A stretch of DNA of 35,173 nucleotides from Bacteroidales bacterium (GCA_017469745.1 JAFUFS010000061.1:1-35173); one strand, 5' to 3'. Counted from the first letter of the stretch, positions 15,366 to 23,695 are shown. The notes: generated by a model not told the origin, from the letters alone. Translations and numbers: made by a program.

Positions 15366-16805
15366 ATGGGAGCATTCTTCGGAACTATTTCAAAAGGTGA
15401 ATGTGGAGCCGACCTTTATTACGGCACCGATTACAACAGCCATCTTGGTACGCGCCGCGCGGGTATGGCAACTTACGACGAGAACCGCGGTTTCCTTCGT
15501 GGCATTCACAGCTTGGAAAACAGCTATTTCAGGAATTGTTTCGAGGATGAGCTTGATAAATTCACCGGAAAGTCGGGAATAGGGATTATCAGTGACACCG
15601 ATGCCCAGCCGATGCTGGTCAATTCCCATCTGGGGCGTTTCGCCCTTGTCACTGTAGCCAGGATCAACAATGCCGAGGCTCTTGCCAAGAAGCTCCTCGA
15701 CGAGGGAATGTATCTCACAGAATTCAGCAGCGGCAAGATCAACGTCACCGAGCTCATAAGCCTGTTGATAGTCAGGGGTAAGGACTTCGTTGAGGGGATT
15801 GAGAATGTCTACCGTGAAGTAAAGGGCTCATGTTCGATGCTCATCCTCACCGAGGACGGGATTATCGCTGCCAGGGACACCTGGGGACGTACTCCCATAG
15901 CGATCGGGCAGAAGGACGGAGCGATGGCTGTGAGCAGCGAAAGCACTGCATTCGCCAATCTCGGCTACAAGACTTGCGGCTTCGTCGGGCCCGGCGAAAT
16001 CGTTCGCCTTCGCGCAGACGGCATGGAACAGCTCAGGAAGCCGAATCCGCACAAGCAGGTCTGTTCCTTCCTTTGGATCTACTATGGTTTCCCTACATCC
16101 TGCTACGATGGCCGCAATGTCGAGGAATCTCGTTTTGCATGCGGAAAGGCAATGGCCAAGGCGGACGCTGCCGAAGGCGGAGTCGATGCCGACTGCGTGT
16201 GCGGAATACCTGACAGTGGAATAGGAATGGCCGTGGGCTATGCTGCAGGCAGCAATGTCCCCTACATGAGGACGATTGCTAAATACACTCCCACCTGGTC
16301 CCGTTCTTTCATGCCTTCCAGCCAGACGACCAGGAACCTGGTGGCCAAGATGAAGCTGATCGACAACGAAGACATGCTCCGTGATAAGAGCATCCTCTTC
16401 TGCGACGACAGCATCGTCCGTGGTACACAGCTCAGGGATAACACCCGCCAGCTCCATGAGAACGGAGCAAAGGAGGTCCACATGAGGATTGCCTGCCCTC
16501 CTCTTGTGTTCGGCTGTCCTTTCCTTAACTTCTCCGCCAGCAAGACTGAATATGAACTGATCACGAGACGGATAATCAAGGAATTCGAAGGGGAGGACTG
16601 CAAGGACGTCTCCAAGTACACTGATTCAAAGACTCCTGAATATTCCCGGATGACAGACGAAATTGCTCGTCAGCTGAGCCTTGACTCGCTGAAATTCAAC
16701 ACGATAGAAGATCTGGTCGAAAGCATTGGCCTGCCCAGGGAGGACCTGTGCCTGCATTGCTTCGACGGCTCTTCTGCCTATACTCTGGAAGAAGAAAACA
16801 AATAG
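15366..16805 (+). CDS. PurF-like amidophosphoribosyltransferase without the Cys nucleophile
   Basis: This 479-residue protein has an Ntn-hydrolase-like domain (1 to about 230) and a PRPP-binding domain with I-L-F-C-D-D-S-I-V-R-G-T-Q (343-355). Normal PurF makes 5-phosphoribosylamine from PRPP and glutamine using an N-terminal Cys (C-G-x-x-G). Here the start reads M-G-A-F-F-G: the Gly is kept but Cys1 is replaced by the initiator Met. As I recall, this is the usual Bacteroidota form, starting M-G-x-F-F-G. Cysteines at 233, 384, 462 and 465 (in Q-V-C-S, F-G-C-P, L-C-L-H-C) sit where the Bacillus-type enzyme binds a 4Fe-4S cluster. Either ammonia is used directly or another protein supplies it. 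A regulatory role is also possible. It is a second-type PurF, so another purF may exist elsewhere. Confidence 0.85.
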   Translation: MGAFFGTISKGECGADLYYGTDYNSHLGTRRAGMATYDENRGFLRGIHSLENSYFRNCFEDELDKFTGKSGIGIISDTDAQPMLVNSHLGRFALVTVARINNAEALAKKLLDEGMYLTEFSSGKINVTELISLLIVRGKDFVEGIENVYREVKGSCSMLILTEDGIIAARDTWGRTPIAIGQKDGAMAVSSESTAFANLGYKTCGFVGPGEIVRLRADGMEQLRKPNPHKQVCSFLWIYYGFPTSCYDGRNVEESRFACGKAMAKADAAEGGVDADCVCGIPDSGIGMAVGYAAGSNVPYMRTIAKYTPTWSRSFMPSSQTTRNLVAKMKLIDNEDMLRDKSILFCDDSIVRGTQLRDNTRQLHENGAKEVHMRIACPPLVFGCPFLNFSASKTEYELITRRIIKEFEGEDCKDVSKYTDSKTPEYSRMTDEIARQLSLDSLKFNTIEDLVESIGLPREDLCLHCFDGSSAYTLEEENK

Positions 16806-16821
16806 GAATATCCCTTCCCCG

Positions 16822-17919
16822 TCAGCCTACAACGTAGCGGCTTCCGGGAATGAGGGATATGATCTTGGTTGTAACGGCGCTGCACAGGAATGTCAGCGCC
16901 GCTATTGCTGGTATGGCCAGCGCGACTGGGATTGAAGGGTTAGCAGGGTCTCCCGCAATTATCCATCTGGCGATGGGACCCAGGAAGAAAAGATGCATGA
17001 GGTACATCCCAAAGGACAGCTTTGAAAGCCCTGTGATGAACTTCGGTGCACTCTCAATGCAGGAGAACAGAAGGAAGGCTCCGAAAGTTGCCAGGAGCAC
17101 GTTGGGTGTGCAGAATTCCCAAGACCATTCCAGCATGGGGGTCTCGATGACCTGTCCGGGGACACCCTTCCACCAGAAACTCCATCCGGTGAATGCGGCT
17201 CCGATGACGAAGCATGCTGTACCGACAATGAGCTTTTTATTCCTGTCCCAGTCCAAGTGGTTCTTGATGAAATGGGCGAGAACCAGGTAGCCCAGATAGC
17301 CGGAGCAGTACCACAAGGCTGAGAAGCCGTTCCAGAAACATTCTCCCCAGATCTCGGCCGACACGAACCTGTGCAGCCAGGGAATAAGGGTAGAGATAAG
17401 GAAGATACCCAGGAAGACCAACTCTTCTTTGGCAGTGGCCTTCTCAAGCCAGGGGGACACTACCGGAATAATGAGGTAGAGGCTGATCAGAGGGTACATG
17501 AACCAGAGGTGTCCGGCCATGGAAGGGAAGTTGAAAGGCAGCATCTTCAGGTCCGCGAGCGACTGCTCCCAGGTCATCCCTCCCCAAAGGAGGGGCAGGA
17601 AGGTGTAAAGCAGCATGAAGCAGATGAACGGTGGGAGGATACGGCCGAAGCGCCTCTTGTAGAATCCAGTCATGGTCTGTCCCGGTTTCAGCGGTACGAG
17701 GAGGAAGGCTGAGACTATCATGAACAGGGGTACGGACACCCTGCTGACGAAACCGTCGTAAAAGGCCACCCAGAAACGGTTGCTTTCGTTGGCCAGCATG
17801 GACACGTTGCCGGCGAGGCCGGAGGCGTCTGCTGCATAGAAATTCTCGCTTGCGTGGACCAGCATGACCATGAAGCAGGCAACGACGCGGATCCAGTCGA
17901 TGAAAGGTATTCTTTTCAT
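16822..17919 (-). CDS. Integral-membrane acyltransferase (acyltransferase-3 family)
   Basis: This 365-residue inner-membrane protein has about ten hydrophobic helices. The family hallmark is at the start (F-I-D-W-I-R-V-V-A-C-F-M-V-M-L-V-H, catalytic His17-18 region) followed by P-L-F-M-I-V-S-A-F-L-L and K-R-R-F-G-R-I-L-P-P. Acyltransferase-3 proteins move acetyl, succinyl or similar groups onto exported sugars, lipids or peptidoglycan. The start at 17919 is chosen because it overlaps the lactonase stop as ATGA, implying translational coupling. The frame also opens six codons earlier. It is last of the TlpA-lactonase-acyltransferase set, and its acceptor is unknown. Confidence 0.88.
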   Translation of the reverse strand: MKRIPFIDWIRVVACFMVMLVHASENFYAADASGLAGNVSMLANESNRFWVAFYDGFVSRVSVPLFMIVSAFLLVPLKPGQTMTGFYKRRFGRILPPFICFMLLYTFLPLLWGGMTWEQSLADLKMLPFNFPSMAGHLWFMYPLISLYLIIPVVSPWLEKATAKEELVFLGIFLISTLIPWLHRFVSAEIWGECFWNGFSALWYCSGYLGYLVLAHFIKNHLDWDRNKKLIVGTACFVIGAAFTGWSFWWKGVPGQVIETPMLEWSWEFCTPNVLLATFGAFLLFSCIESAPKFITGLSKLSFGMYLMHLFFLGPIARWIIAGDPANPSIPVALAIPAIAALTFLCSAVTTKIISLIPGSRYVVG

Positions 17920-19013
17920 TGAATAAACTTGATGCACACGGGCTTGGGAACCCTTATGTCTTCTGCGGCCTTTTCAAGGCGGCCGTCTTCCTGGTTGATG
18001 CTGTAGACTTCAATCCGGTCCGAATCACGGCAGGCGACAAGAAGGAGCCGGCCGTCAGGGGAGACACAGATATTCCTTGGGTGGATGCCCGTCTGAGTGT
18101 AGGATGTCTGCTCCAGAGTGCCGTCTCCGTTGACTTTGAACACCGCAACCCCGTCGTTTTCAAGCCTGTTGCTGGCGTAGAGGAAACGGCAGTCGGGAGT
18201 CATCCTGATGTCGGCGCTGCCCCTTGCGTGGACCGGGTCGCAATCAACCACCTGAACAGGGATAAGAACGCCCTCTGAATAGTCCAGGACGGTGATCTTG
18301 CCGGAGAGTTCTCCGATCACGTAGGCCGTCTTCCCGTCTCTGAATATTATGTGCCGCGGCCCATAGTCGTTCTCAAGCCTGACGTCGGAATATTCCTTAA
18401 GACTGTCCCCGGCGACTGAATAGGAAACGATCCGGTCAGCGCTGAAATCACTCGCGAGCAGGTATTCTCCGTCAGGTGTGAACACCGTGCAGTGTTCGTG
18501 GGGAGTACCCTGGCGGGATTCGTCAGGACCACCGACGGTGCCGTGGATTACCTGGAATGGCTTGGCATCCTTCAGTCCACCGTTATCATCCAGGCGGAAA
18601 ACCGAGATGGAACCACCGCTGTAGTTTGCGGTTACCGCTATCCTGCCGTTGGTCTCCACGAAGCAAGGATCTTCTCCCAGGGTGGGGGCAGTGCCCAAGT
18701 GGCTGAACGTAAGCCCCTCCTGGTCGAAACTGAAGGCGGCCAGGGCAGCAGTGCTGTCCGGACGCTCGCTGACTGCGTAGACCCTGGCCCCGTCGCCGGA
18801 TAGCATCAGGTAAGAAGCGTCCCTCAGGTCGGCATGTCCCTGCACTCCAGGGAGTACTTTCCCTGTCTGCTGGTCGAAACGGAAGGCGTAGATTCCGCCT
18901 CCATCTTCCGATGAATATGTCCCTACCAGCATCGTTACCGGAGCCGAAGCTTGGCTGCAAGACAGCAGGAATGAGGCTGCAACCAGGCAGAAGATCTTTC
19001 CTGCTACTCTCAT
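17916..19013 (-). CDS. Lactonase-family seven-bladed propeller lipoprotein
   Basis: This 365-residue protein has a lipoprotein signal (L-L-S-C, Cys19). It belongs to the 6-phosphogluconolactonase/YbhE-like lactonase family: M-L-V-G-T-Y-S-S-E-D-G-G-G-I-Y near the start, the repeated 'Y..N...G.....F' blades, a mid-protein G-T-P-H-E-H-C segment typical of the active-site region, and G-I-H-P-R-N-I near the end. The E. coli relative (Pgl) is cytoplasmic. This copy is exported and lipid-anchored, so a role on 6-phosphogluconolactone is unlikely and the real lactone is unknown. It overlaps the TlpA stop and the acyltransferase start, each by an ATGA. Confidence 0.88.
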   Translation of the reverse strand: MRVAGKIFCLVAASFLLSCSQASAPVTMLVGTYSSEDGGGIYAFRFDQQTGKVLPGVQGHADLRDASYLMLSGDGARVYAVSERPDSTAALAAFSFDQEGLTFSHLGTAPTLGEDPCFVETNGRIAVTANYSGGSISVFRLDDNGGLKDAKPFQVIHGTVGGPDESRQGTPHEHCTVFTPDGEYLLASDFSADRIVSYSVAGDSLKEYSDVRLENDYGPRHIIFRDGKTAYVIGELSGKITVLDYSEGVLIPVQVVDCDPVHARGSADIRMTPDCRFLYASNRLENDGVAVFKVNGDGTLEQTSYTQTGIHPRNICVSPDGRLLLVACRDSDRIEVYSINQEDGRLEKAAEDIRVPKPVCIKFIQ

Positions 19014-19588
19014 AAGGATGCCAGGGCTTTCTCCAGTTTGTCGAGCACTACGGTTCCGAAGACCACCTTTCCTTCAGGATCGACCAGATACATCGACGGG
19101 ATCCAGTTGACCTTGTAGTCCTGGGACACCTGGCTCTCCTTCCACTTGATCATGGGACTCACATGGATCCAGTCCATTCCGTTCTCTTTGATGAATCCCT
19201 CCCACTGGTCCTTGTCAGTGTCGAATGAGATCCCCACGAAAGCGATTCGATCGGAAGCGTACTTCTCTTTCAGCTCCTTCATCTTGGGCACATCCTTGCG
19301 GCAGTCCGGGCACCAAGAAGCCCAGAAATCGAGGACTACGTATTTCCCTTTGAGATCGCCCAGGGAAACTTCCTTTCCCTGCGGATCCTTCAAGGTGAAT
19401 GCAGGAGCTGCTTCTCCCTTCTTGAGAAGGTCGGCCGCGTATTTCAGGTCAAGGTCTTCTTCAGCCACCGTCTCGGCGACGGCAGGCTCTTCTGCCTTGG
19501 CTTCCTTCTTGGAAGACTGCTTGCATGACATGCAGAGGCAGAGCGGGAGCAGCATTGAAGCTGCAATAAGGACAAATCTCTTGTTCAT
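19010..19588 (-). CDS. TlpA-like thioredoxin lipoprotein
   Basis: This 192-residue exported redox protein has signal 1-21, lipobox L-C-M-S-C (Cys22) and a charged linker rich in Lys, Glu and Ala (25-60). The thioredoxin fold has the active site W-C-P-D-C (C93, C96) and cis-Pro loop N-W-I-P-S-M. The AhpC/TSA-like lead-in G-E-A-A-P-A-F-T-L is present. It probably acts as a disulfide reductase in the periplasm. It is first of three coupled genes, and the overlap with the lactonase start is ATGA. The start at 19588 is the ATG that gives the signal peptide. Confidence 0.92.
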   Translation of the reverse strand: MNKRFVLIAASMLLPLCLCMSCKQSSKKEAKAEEPAVAETVAEEDLDLKYAADLLKKGEAAPAFTLKDPQGKEVSLGDLKGKYVVLDFWASWCPDCRKDVPKMKELKEKYASDRIAFVGISFDTDKDQWEGFIKENGMDWIHVSPMIKWKESQVSQDYKVNWIPSMYLVDPEGKVVFGTVVLDKLEKALASL

Positions 19589-19605
19589 CTCTATGTCGTT
19601 TGAAT

Positions 19606-19636
19606 TTAAAAAGGCCGGCACGATGGCCGGCCTTTG
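19606..19636 (-). terminator. Intrinsic terminator after the aquaporin gene
   Basis: On the minus strand AAGGCCGGC (19634-19626) pairs with GCCGGCCTT (19619-19611) around a 6-nt loop, and a short T-run (19612-19608) follows. It lies between the aquaporin stop and the TlpA start, so the TlpA set needs its own promoter or read-through. The hairpin also overlaps the leader of the TlpA gene. Confidence 0.85.
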
Positions 19637-19653
19637 TCAGGCTGGTTCAGAGT

Positions 19654-20349
19654 CTATTTCTCATCCTTTGCAGGGGCGAGGGCGCACCATACGATTGCGC
19701 TGAGAGCTCCACCGCAGAGAGGGGCGACGATGAACACCCAGAGGTCCTTGAGGGCCTGGCCGCCGGCGAAGAGGGCGGGTCCGATGGAACGGGCAGGGTT
19801 GACGGAAGTACCGGTCAGGTTGATGCACACAAGGTGTATCAGGATAAGGCTGAGACCGATTGCGAGACCTGCGAAGTTGCCGGCTCCGACCTTGCTGTCA
19901 GTGGTGCCGAGGACCACGAGGACGAACAGGAAGGTGGCGACGACCTCAACAAGGAATGCACCTCCGACACCGCCGGCACCTGCAACACCATTGCAGCCGA
20001 GACCGGCAGGGTTGGCACCGACAAATTCGGCTGAAGGAGTCATCACGTTCGCGAAGAGGAGGAGGAGGGCACCGGCGATGATGGCACCGATGATCTGTCC
20101 GCACCAGTAGCCGCAGGCATCCTTCCAGCTCATGCGTCCTGAAAGGGCGACGCCGAGGGTGATGGCAGGATTGATGTGGCAGCCGGAGATACCTCCGATC
20201 GTGTAGGCCATTGCTACGACGGAAAGTCCGAAGGCGGCAGCCGTGGCGAAGAGTCCGGCAGTCGTGCCGCATCCCACGAACATTGCCGTGGCGCAGCCGA
20301 GGAATGTCAGAACGAATGTTCCGATGCATTCAGCGATGTACTTTTTCAT
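19654..20349 (-). CDS. aqpZ: Aquaporin, AqpZ-type water channel
   Basis: This 231-residue inner-membrane channel has six helices and two half-helices. Both NPA boxes are present (H-I-N-P-A-I-T and S-V-N-P-A-R-S). The selectivity filter residues fit a water channel rather than a glycerol channel: Phe in A-A-F-G-L-S, His in L-I-L-I-H-L, Thr in G-T-S-V-N-P and the following Arg. Its start is placed at the ATG at 20349. A TTG-started extension of three codons is possible. It is followed by a clear terminator and stands as a single gene divergent from the mannose-1-phosphate guanylyltransferase gene. Confidence 0.95.
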   Translation of the reverse strand: MKKYIAECIGTFVLTFLGCATAMFVGCGTTAGLFATAAAFGLSVVAMAYTIGGISGCHINPAITLGVALSGRMSWKDACGYWCGQIIGAIIAGALLLLFANVMTPSAEFVGANPAGLGCNGVAGAGGVGGAFLVEVVATFLFVLVVLGTTDSKVGAGNFAGLAIGLSLILIHLVCINLTGTSVNPARSIGPALFAGGQALKDLWVFIVAPLCGGALSAIVWCALAPAKDEK

Positions 20350-20467
20350 GATCTTCAATTATTAAGTTATTAAAGAGTGTATCCAAACATTGCTAATTTA
20401 AGAATAAATCTGTTTAATTCCATCAATTTTCCCTAATTTTACAAACACAATCCGAAATTGAAATCAT

Positions 20468-21562
20468 ATGGAAACACATGTAGTCATAATGGCGGGCGGA
20501 GTAGGCAGCAGGCTGTGGCCGGTCAGTACGCCTCAGAAGCCCAAACAGTTCATAGACATCCTCGGAATAGGGAAGACCCTCATCCAGATGACGGTCGATC
20601 GGTTCCTCCCGGTCTGCAACATTTCCAATTTCTGGGTCGTCACCTCGGAAGCTTACGTCGACATCGTGAGGGAGCAGCTTCCTTTGATCCCGGAGGATCA
20701 CATCCTTGCTGAGCCCGAGCCGAGGAACACCGCTCCTTGCATCGCTTATGCCTCATGGAAGATCGCGGCTGTCAATCCCAATGCCAACATAGTCGTTACC
20801 CCGGCCGACGCCCTTGTTATCAATGTCCACAAATTCGCCGCGGCAATCCGCAAGGCCTTGAATTTTACCCAGTGCACGGAAAAGATAGTGACTGTCGGCA
20901 TCGAGCCATGCAGGCCTGAGACCGGCTACGGTTACATCTGCGCCGAAGAGAAGAATCCCGACGAGGTGGTCAAGGTCCGGGAGTTCAAGGAGAAACCCGA
21001 CCTCCGTACTGCCGAGGAATATCTTGCCGCGGGCAATTATTTCTGGAATGCCGGAATATTCGTCTGGTCCTGCCGGACCATAGTCTCGGAAATACATTCC
21101 CATGCTCCCCAGATCGCATCTGTCATGGACAGGATTGCGGCTTCTTTCGGTTCGTGGAAAGAGGAAGAAGTCCTGCATGAGCTCTTCCCGACCTGCGAGA
21201 AGATATCGATAGATTATGCAGTTATGGAAAAGTCTTCCGAAATCTACGTCATCGCAAGTGACCTGGGATGGTCGGATCTCGGGAGTTACAGTTCCATCAA
21301 GGATAATGTCCCCATGCCTGACGATGATCCCGTCCCCGACGGAGGAGCCGCCAAGGCAGTTGAAGGAGACAACAAGGTAATAGGCCGTGACATCAGGCTG
21401 TTCGGCTGTGAAGGCTGCATGGTGCATGCAGAAGGAACCAGGATGGTGGTTGTGTCCGGGCTGAAGGATTATGTGGTGGCGGTGAACGGAGCGGATGTGC
21501 TTGTCTGCCCTCTTTCCGAGGAGCAGAAGATCAAGGAATATTCAGGCCCACAGGCAAATTGA
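20468..21562 (+). CDS. manC: Mannose-1-phosphate guanylyltransferase
   Basis: This 364-residue cytoplasmic enzyme makes GDP-mannose from mannose-1-phosphate and GTP. The nucleotide-binding signature is M-A-G-G-V-G-S-R-L-W-P-V-S (8-20) with P-K-Q-F (about 24-27). Other family motifs are E-P-x-x-x-N-T-A-P-C-I, V-V-T-P-A-D-A, F-K-E-K-P, Y-F-W-N-A-G-I-F-V-W and D-L-G-W-S-D-L-G-S-Y. The length fits the single-domain form without the C-terminal isomerase domain of bifunctional ManC. Only a 7-of-8 match to the -7 box (TAATTTTA, 20434-20441) is seen upstream. The next gene starts 5 bp after it, so co-transcription is likely. GDP-mannose would feed mannosyl or fucosyl transfer to envelope glycans. Confidence 0.93.
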   Translation: METHVVIMAGGVGSRLWPVSTPQKPKQFIDILGIGKTLIQMTVDRFLPVCNISNFWVVTSEAYVDIVREQLPLIPEDHILAEPEPRNTAPCIAYASWKIAAVNPNANIVVTPADALVINVHKFAAAIRKALNFTQCTEKIVTVGIEPCRPETGYGYICAEEKNPDEVVKVREFKEKPDLRTAEEYLAAGNYFWNAGIFVWSCRTIVSEIHSHAPQIASVMDRIAASFGSWKEEEVLHELFPTCEKISIDYAVMEKSSEIYVIASDLGWSDLGSYSSIKDNVPMPDDDPVPDGGAAKAVEGDNKVIGRDIRLFGCEGCMVHAEGTRMVVVSGLKDYVVAVNGADVLVCPLSEEQKIKEYSGPQAN

Positions 21563-21567
21563 CAACC

Positions 21568-22323
21568 ATGGACCGGGTTCATTACAAGACCGTCGTCATC
21601 TCTGATGTCCACATGGGCACCCCCTTTTCCAAGATAGGTGAGGTGACCCGTTTCCTCGGACGCCTGTCCTGCGACCGCCTTGTGCTTGCCGGAGACATAA
21701 TCGACGGCTGGCAGCTCAAGCAGGTGGATGACAAATGGACGGTTCAGGAGTCCGCCTTTTTCAGCGTGATCATGAACATGCTTGAAAAGGACCAGACCGA
21801 GGTGGTCTACGTGACGGGCAACCATGACGACTTCCTGGACAACATCACTCCCTGCCAGCTGTTCTTCATTTCCTTCGTGGGCGAGTACATGATCGAAGAC
21901 TTCGGGAGAAGGTACGTGGTAATCCACGGACATGCCTTCGACAGCATCACGACCCAGTTCAGGTGGATTGCCAAACTGGGCGGCCTGGCTTACAACGGTC
22001 TCCTCAGATTCAACAACCTGTGGAACCGTGCCAGGGAAAAGAACGGCAAGGAGAAATATTCATTCTCCAAGGCCATCAAGCATGGGGTCAAACGTGCGGT
22101 GAACCTGATTTCCGGCTTCGAATCTGACCTGGCCGAGTTCGCCCGTTCCAAGAAATGTGACGGAATTATCTGCGGCCACATCCATCACCCTGAGGACAAG
22201 GTCCTCAAATATGGCATCCGCTACCTGAACTGCGGCGACTGGGTCGAGAGTCTCTCGGCCTTGGCGGAGGATGATTCCGGAGAATGGAAACTTCTCAGAT
22301 ACAGTGATTTGGTTCCTGAATAA
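21568..22323 (+). CDS. LpxH-like metallophosphoesterase (UDP-2,3-diacylglucosamine diphosphatase family)
   Basis: This 251-residue calcineurin-like phosphoesterase has all metal motifs: D13/H15 in I-S-D-V-H-M-G, D43 in A-G-D-I-I-D, N85-H86-D87 in G-N-H-D-D, H-G-H-A-F, and the paired G-H-I-H-H-P-E. Bacteroidota proteins of this type are usually annotated as UDP-2,3-diacylglucosamine diphosphatases. They are a sister group of lipid A LpxH, and lipid A synthesis is not proven for them. The start is the ATG at 21568, because the preceding TTG adds only three residues. The next gene overlaps its stop as TAATG. The phosphoesterase-glycosyltransferase pair is one I recognise as recurrent in this phylum. 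Confidence 0.85.
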   Translation: MDRVHYKTVVISDVHMGTPFSKIGEVTRFLGRLSCDRLVLAGDIIDGWQLKQVDDKWTVQESAFFSVIMNMLEKDQTEVVYVTGNHDDFLDNITPCQLFFISFVGEYMIEDFGRRYVVIHGHAFDSITTQFRWIAKLGGLAYNGLLRFNNLWNRAREKNGKEKYSFSKAIKHGVKRAVNLISGFESDLAEFARSKKCDGIICGHIHHPEDKVLKYGIRYLNCGDWVESLSALAEDDSGEWKLLRYSDLVPE

Positions 22324-23423
22324 TGCGCTATCTATTCATAATACAGGGCGAGGGGAGAGGTCATCTGACCCAGGCCATGACGATGGAGCGGTTGCTCCAT
22401 GACTCAGGACATGAGGTTGTGGGAATGCTGGTAGGTAAGAGCCCTGCAAGGATTCTTCCTCAGTTTTTCAAGAATGGTGTCAAGGCTCCTGTCGAGCAGT
22501 TTGAGAGTGTCAACTTCGTGGCATCGTCCGACAACCGGAAGCCGGATTATGCCAAGACCGGTCTCTACAACTTCCTGAACCTATCAGCCTATCTCCCTTC
22601 CATCCGGTTTCTGGTGAAGAGGATAAAGGCATTGAACCCGGACGTGGTCGTCAATTTCTATGACCTCCTGGGTACGAACGCCTACAATCTTTCCCGGACC
22701 GATGCCCCTATGGTCTGCATCGGCCATCAGTTCCTGTTCAAGCACGGCGGCTTCAAGTTCCCGACCTTCGGTTATGATGGCCATGTCGCTCTCAACATGT
22801 TTTCCGACATGATTTCACTGAGGGCGGCCAGGATCCTTGCCCTGAGTTTCAGGAATATGCCTGCTGACGGAAGGATCCATGTGGTTCCTCCGCTGCTCCG
22901 CCAGGAGGTCAAGGGCCTTGCTGCCGGAGTGGTCCGGCAGGATGGACCGATCCACGGCTACCTCTTGAACGCCGGCTTTTCTGAGGATGTGCGGGAATGG
23001 CATTCCAGGCATTCGGATGTCCTGTTGAGCTTCTTCTGGGACCGTCCTGATGAATATGTCGACGACACTCTTTCCTTCCATACTCTCGATGACAAAGCAT
23101 TCCTTGAAGGTCTGGCAGGGTGCCGCGCCTATGCGTCCACAGCCGGGTTCGAGTCGGTCTGTGAAGCTATGTACCTTGGGAAGCCCCTCCTGATGGTTCC
23201 TTCCCACATAGAGCAGAAGTGCAATGCCTTTGACGCTACCAACTACGGTCGCCCTCTGGACGGGAATCATCCGGATGGACCCAGGCCGGCATGTACTTCC
23301 GACCGTTTCGATCTCGATCTGCTGACTGAATTTGCTGCTAGTCAATATGTGCCGGATCCGGAGTTCCGCCCATGGGCGGATTCGGCCGATAGGATATTCC
23401 TTGATGAACTGACCTCATTCTGA
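22323..23423 (+). CDS. Glycosyltransferase (GT-B, MurG/UGT-like)
   Basis: This 366-residue protein starts Y-L-F-I-I-Q-G-E-G-R-G-H-L-T-Q-A, the nucleotide-sugar GT-B loop with the G-x-G-R-G-H signature. It ends with the donor-binding segment A-S-T-A-G-F-E-S-V-C-E-A-M-Y-L-G-K-P-L-L-M-V-P, as in UDP-glycosyltransferases and MurG-like enzymes. No membrane helix is clear, so it is probably peripheral on the inner face of the membrane. It follows the LpxH-like gene with a one-base overlap (TAATG), implying translational coupling and a shared pathway on a lipid or glycolipid. Acceptor and sugar are unknown. Confidence 0.85.
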   Translation: MRYLFIIQGEGRGHLTQAMTMERLLHDSGHEVVGMLVGKSPARILPQFFKNGVKAPVEQFESVNFVASSDNRKPDYAKTGLYNFLNLSAYLPSIRFLVKRIKALNPDVVVNFYDLLGTNAYNLSRTDAPMVCIGHQFLFKHGGFKFPTFGYDGHVALNMFSDMISLRAARILALSFRNMPADGRIHVVPPLLRQEVKGLAAGVVRQDGPIHGYLLNAGFSEDVREWHSRHSDVLLSFFWDRPDEYVDDTLSFHTLDDKAFLEGLAGCRAYASTAGFESVCEAMYLGKPLLMVPSHIEQKCNAFDATNYGRPLDGNHPDGPRPACTSDRFDLDLLTEFAASQYVPDPEFRPWADSADRIFLDELTSF

Positions 23424-23452
23424 AAAAAGACTCAAAAAAACTTCAAAAAATT

Positions 23453-23482
23453 TTGTTTTTTTCAACAAACAACCTAACTTTG
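23453..23482 (+). promoter_or_regulatory. tRNA promoter (TTG-N19-TAACTTTG)
   Basis: TTG at 23453-23455 (inside TTTTG), 19 nt, then TAACTTTG at 23475-23482 is the best promoter match in the window. The predicted transcript start is about 23486, 34 nt before the first tRNA. Confidence 0.8.
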
Positions 23483-23519
23483 CAATCCCGATTCGGAGAC
23501 ATACCGAAGCGATTGGAAA

Positions 23520-23592
23520 GAATCGTTAGCTCAGTTGGTAGAGCACAACACTTTTAATGTTGGGGTCTCGGGTTCGAGCCCCGAACGGTTCA
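23520..23592 (+). tRNA. tRNA-Lys (anticodon TTT)
   Basis: It folds as a normal cloverleaf of 73 nt without encoded CCA. The acceptor stem is GAATCGT/ACGGTTC, the D-arm is AGCTCAGTTGGTAGAGC, and the anticodon stem CAACA/TGTTG encloses loop CTTTTAA with TTT at 23553-23555. The T-arm contains GGTTCGAGCC, and the discriminator base is A. Confidence 0.97.
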
Positions 23593-23616
23593 CAAAAGGA
23601 GCAGGTTCTTTAAAAT

Positions 23617-23689
23617 GCTTTGTTAGCTCAGTTGGTAGAGCAACTGACTCTTAATCAGTGGGTCTAGGGTTCGAGTCCCTAACAGAGCA
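23617..23689 (+). tRNA. tRNA-Lys (anticodon CTT)
   Basis: It is a 73-nt cloverleaf with acceptor GCTTTGT/ACAGAGC. Anticodon stem ACTGA/TCAGT encloses loop CTCTTAA with CTT at 23650-23652, and the T-arm contains GGTTCGAGTCC. The discriminator is A. It lies 24 nt after the TTT isoacceptor and very likely in the same transcript. Confidence 0.97.
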
Positions 23690-23695
23690 CATTAA

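Noticed and set aside
15402..15404. Cys13 of the PurF-like protein as a nucleophile exposed by propeptide removal
   Set aside because: The M-G-A-F-F-G start and the spacing to the R-R-A-G-M segment align Met1, not Cys13, with the catalytic Cys of PurF.
15828..16481. 217-codon minus-strand frame inside the PurF-like gene
   Set aside because: A shadow frame of a gene with strong PRPP-loop and family matches. No recognisable domain.
23424..23470. Possible terminator in the A- and T-rich run after the glycosyltransferase gene
   Set aside because: No GC-containing stem precedes the T-run. The T-rich part is better explained as the -33 side of the tRNA promoter.
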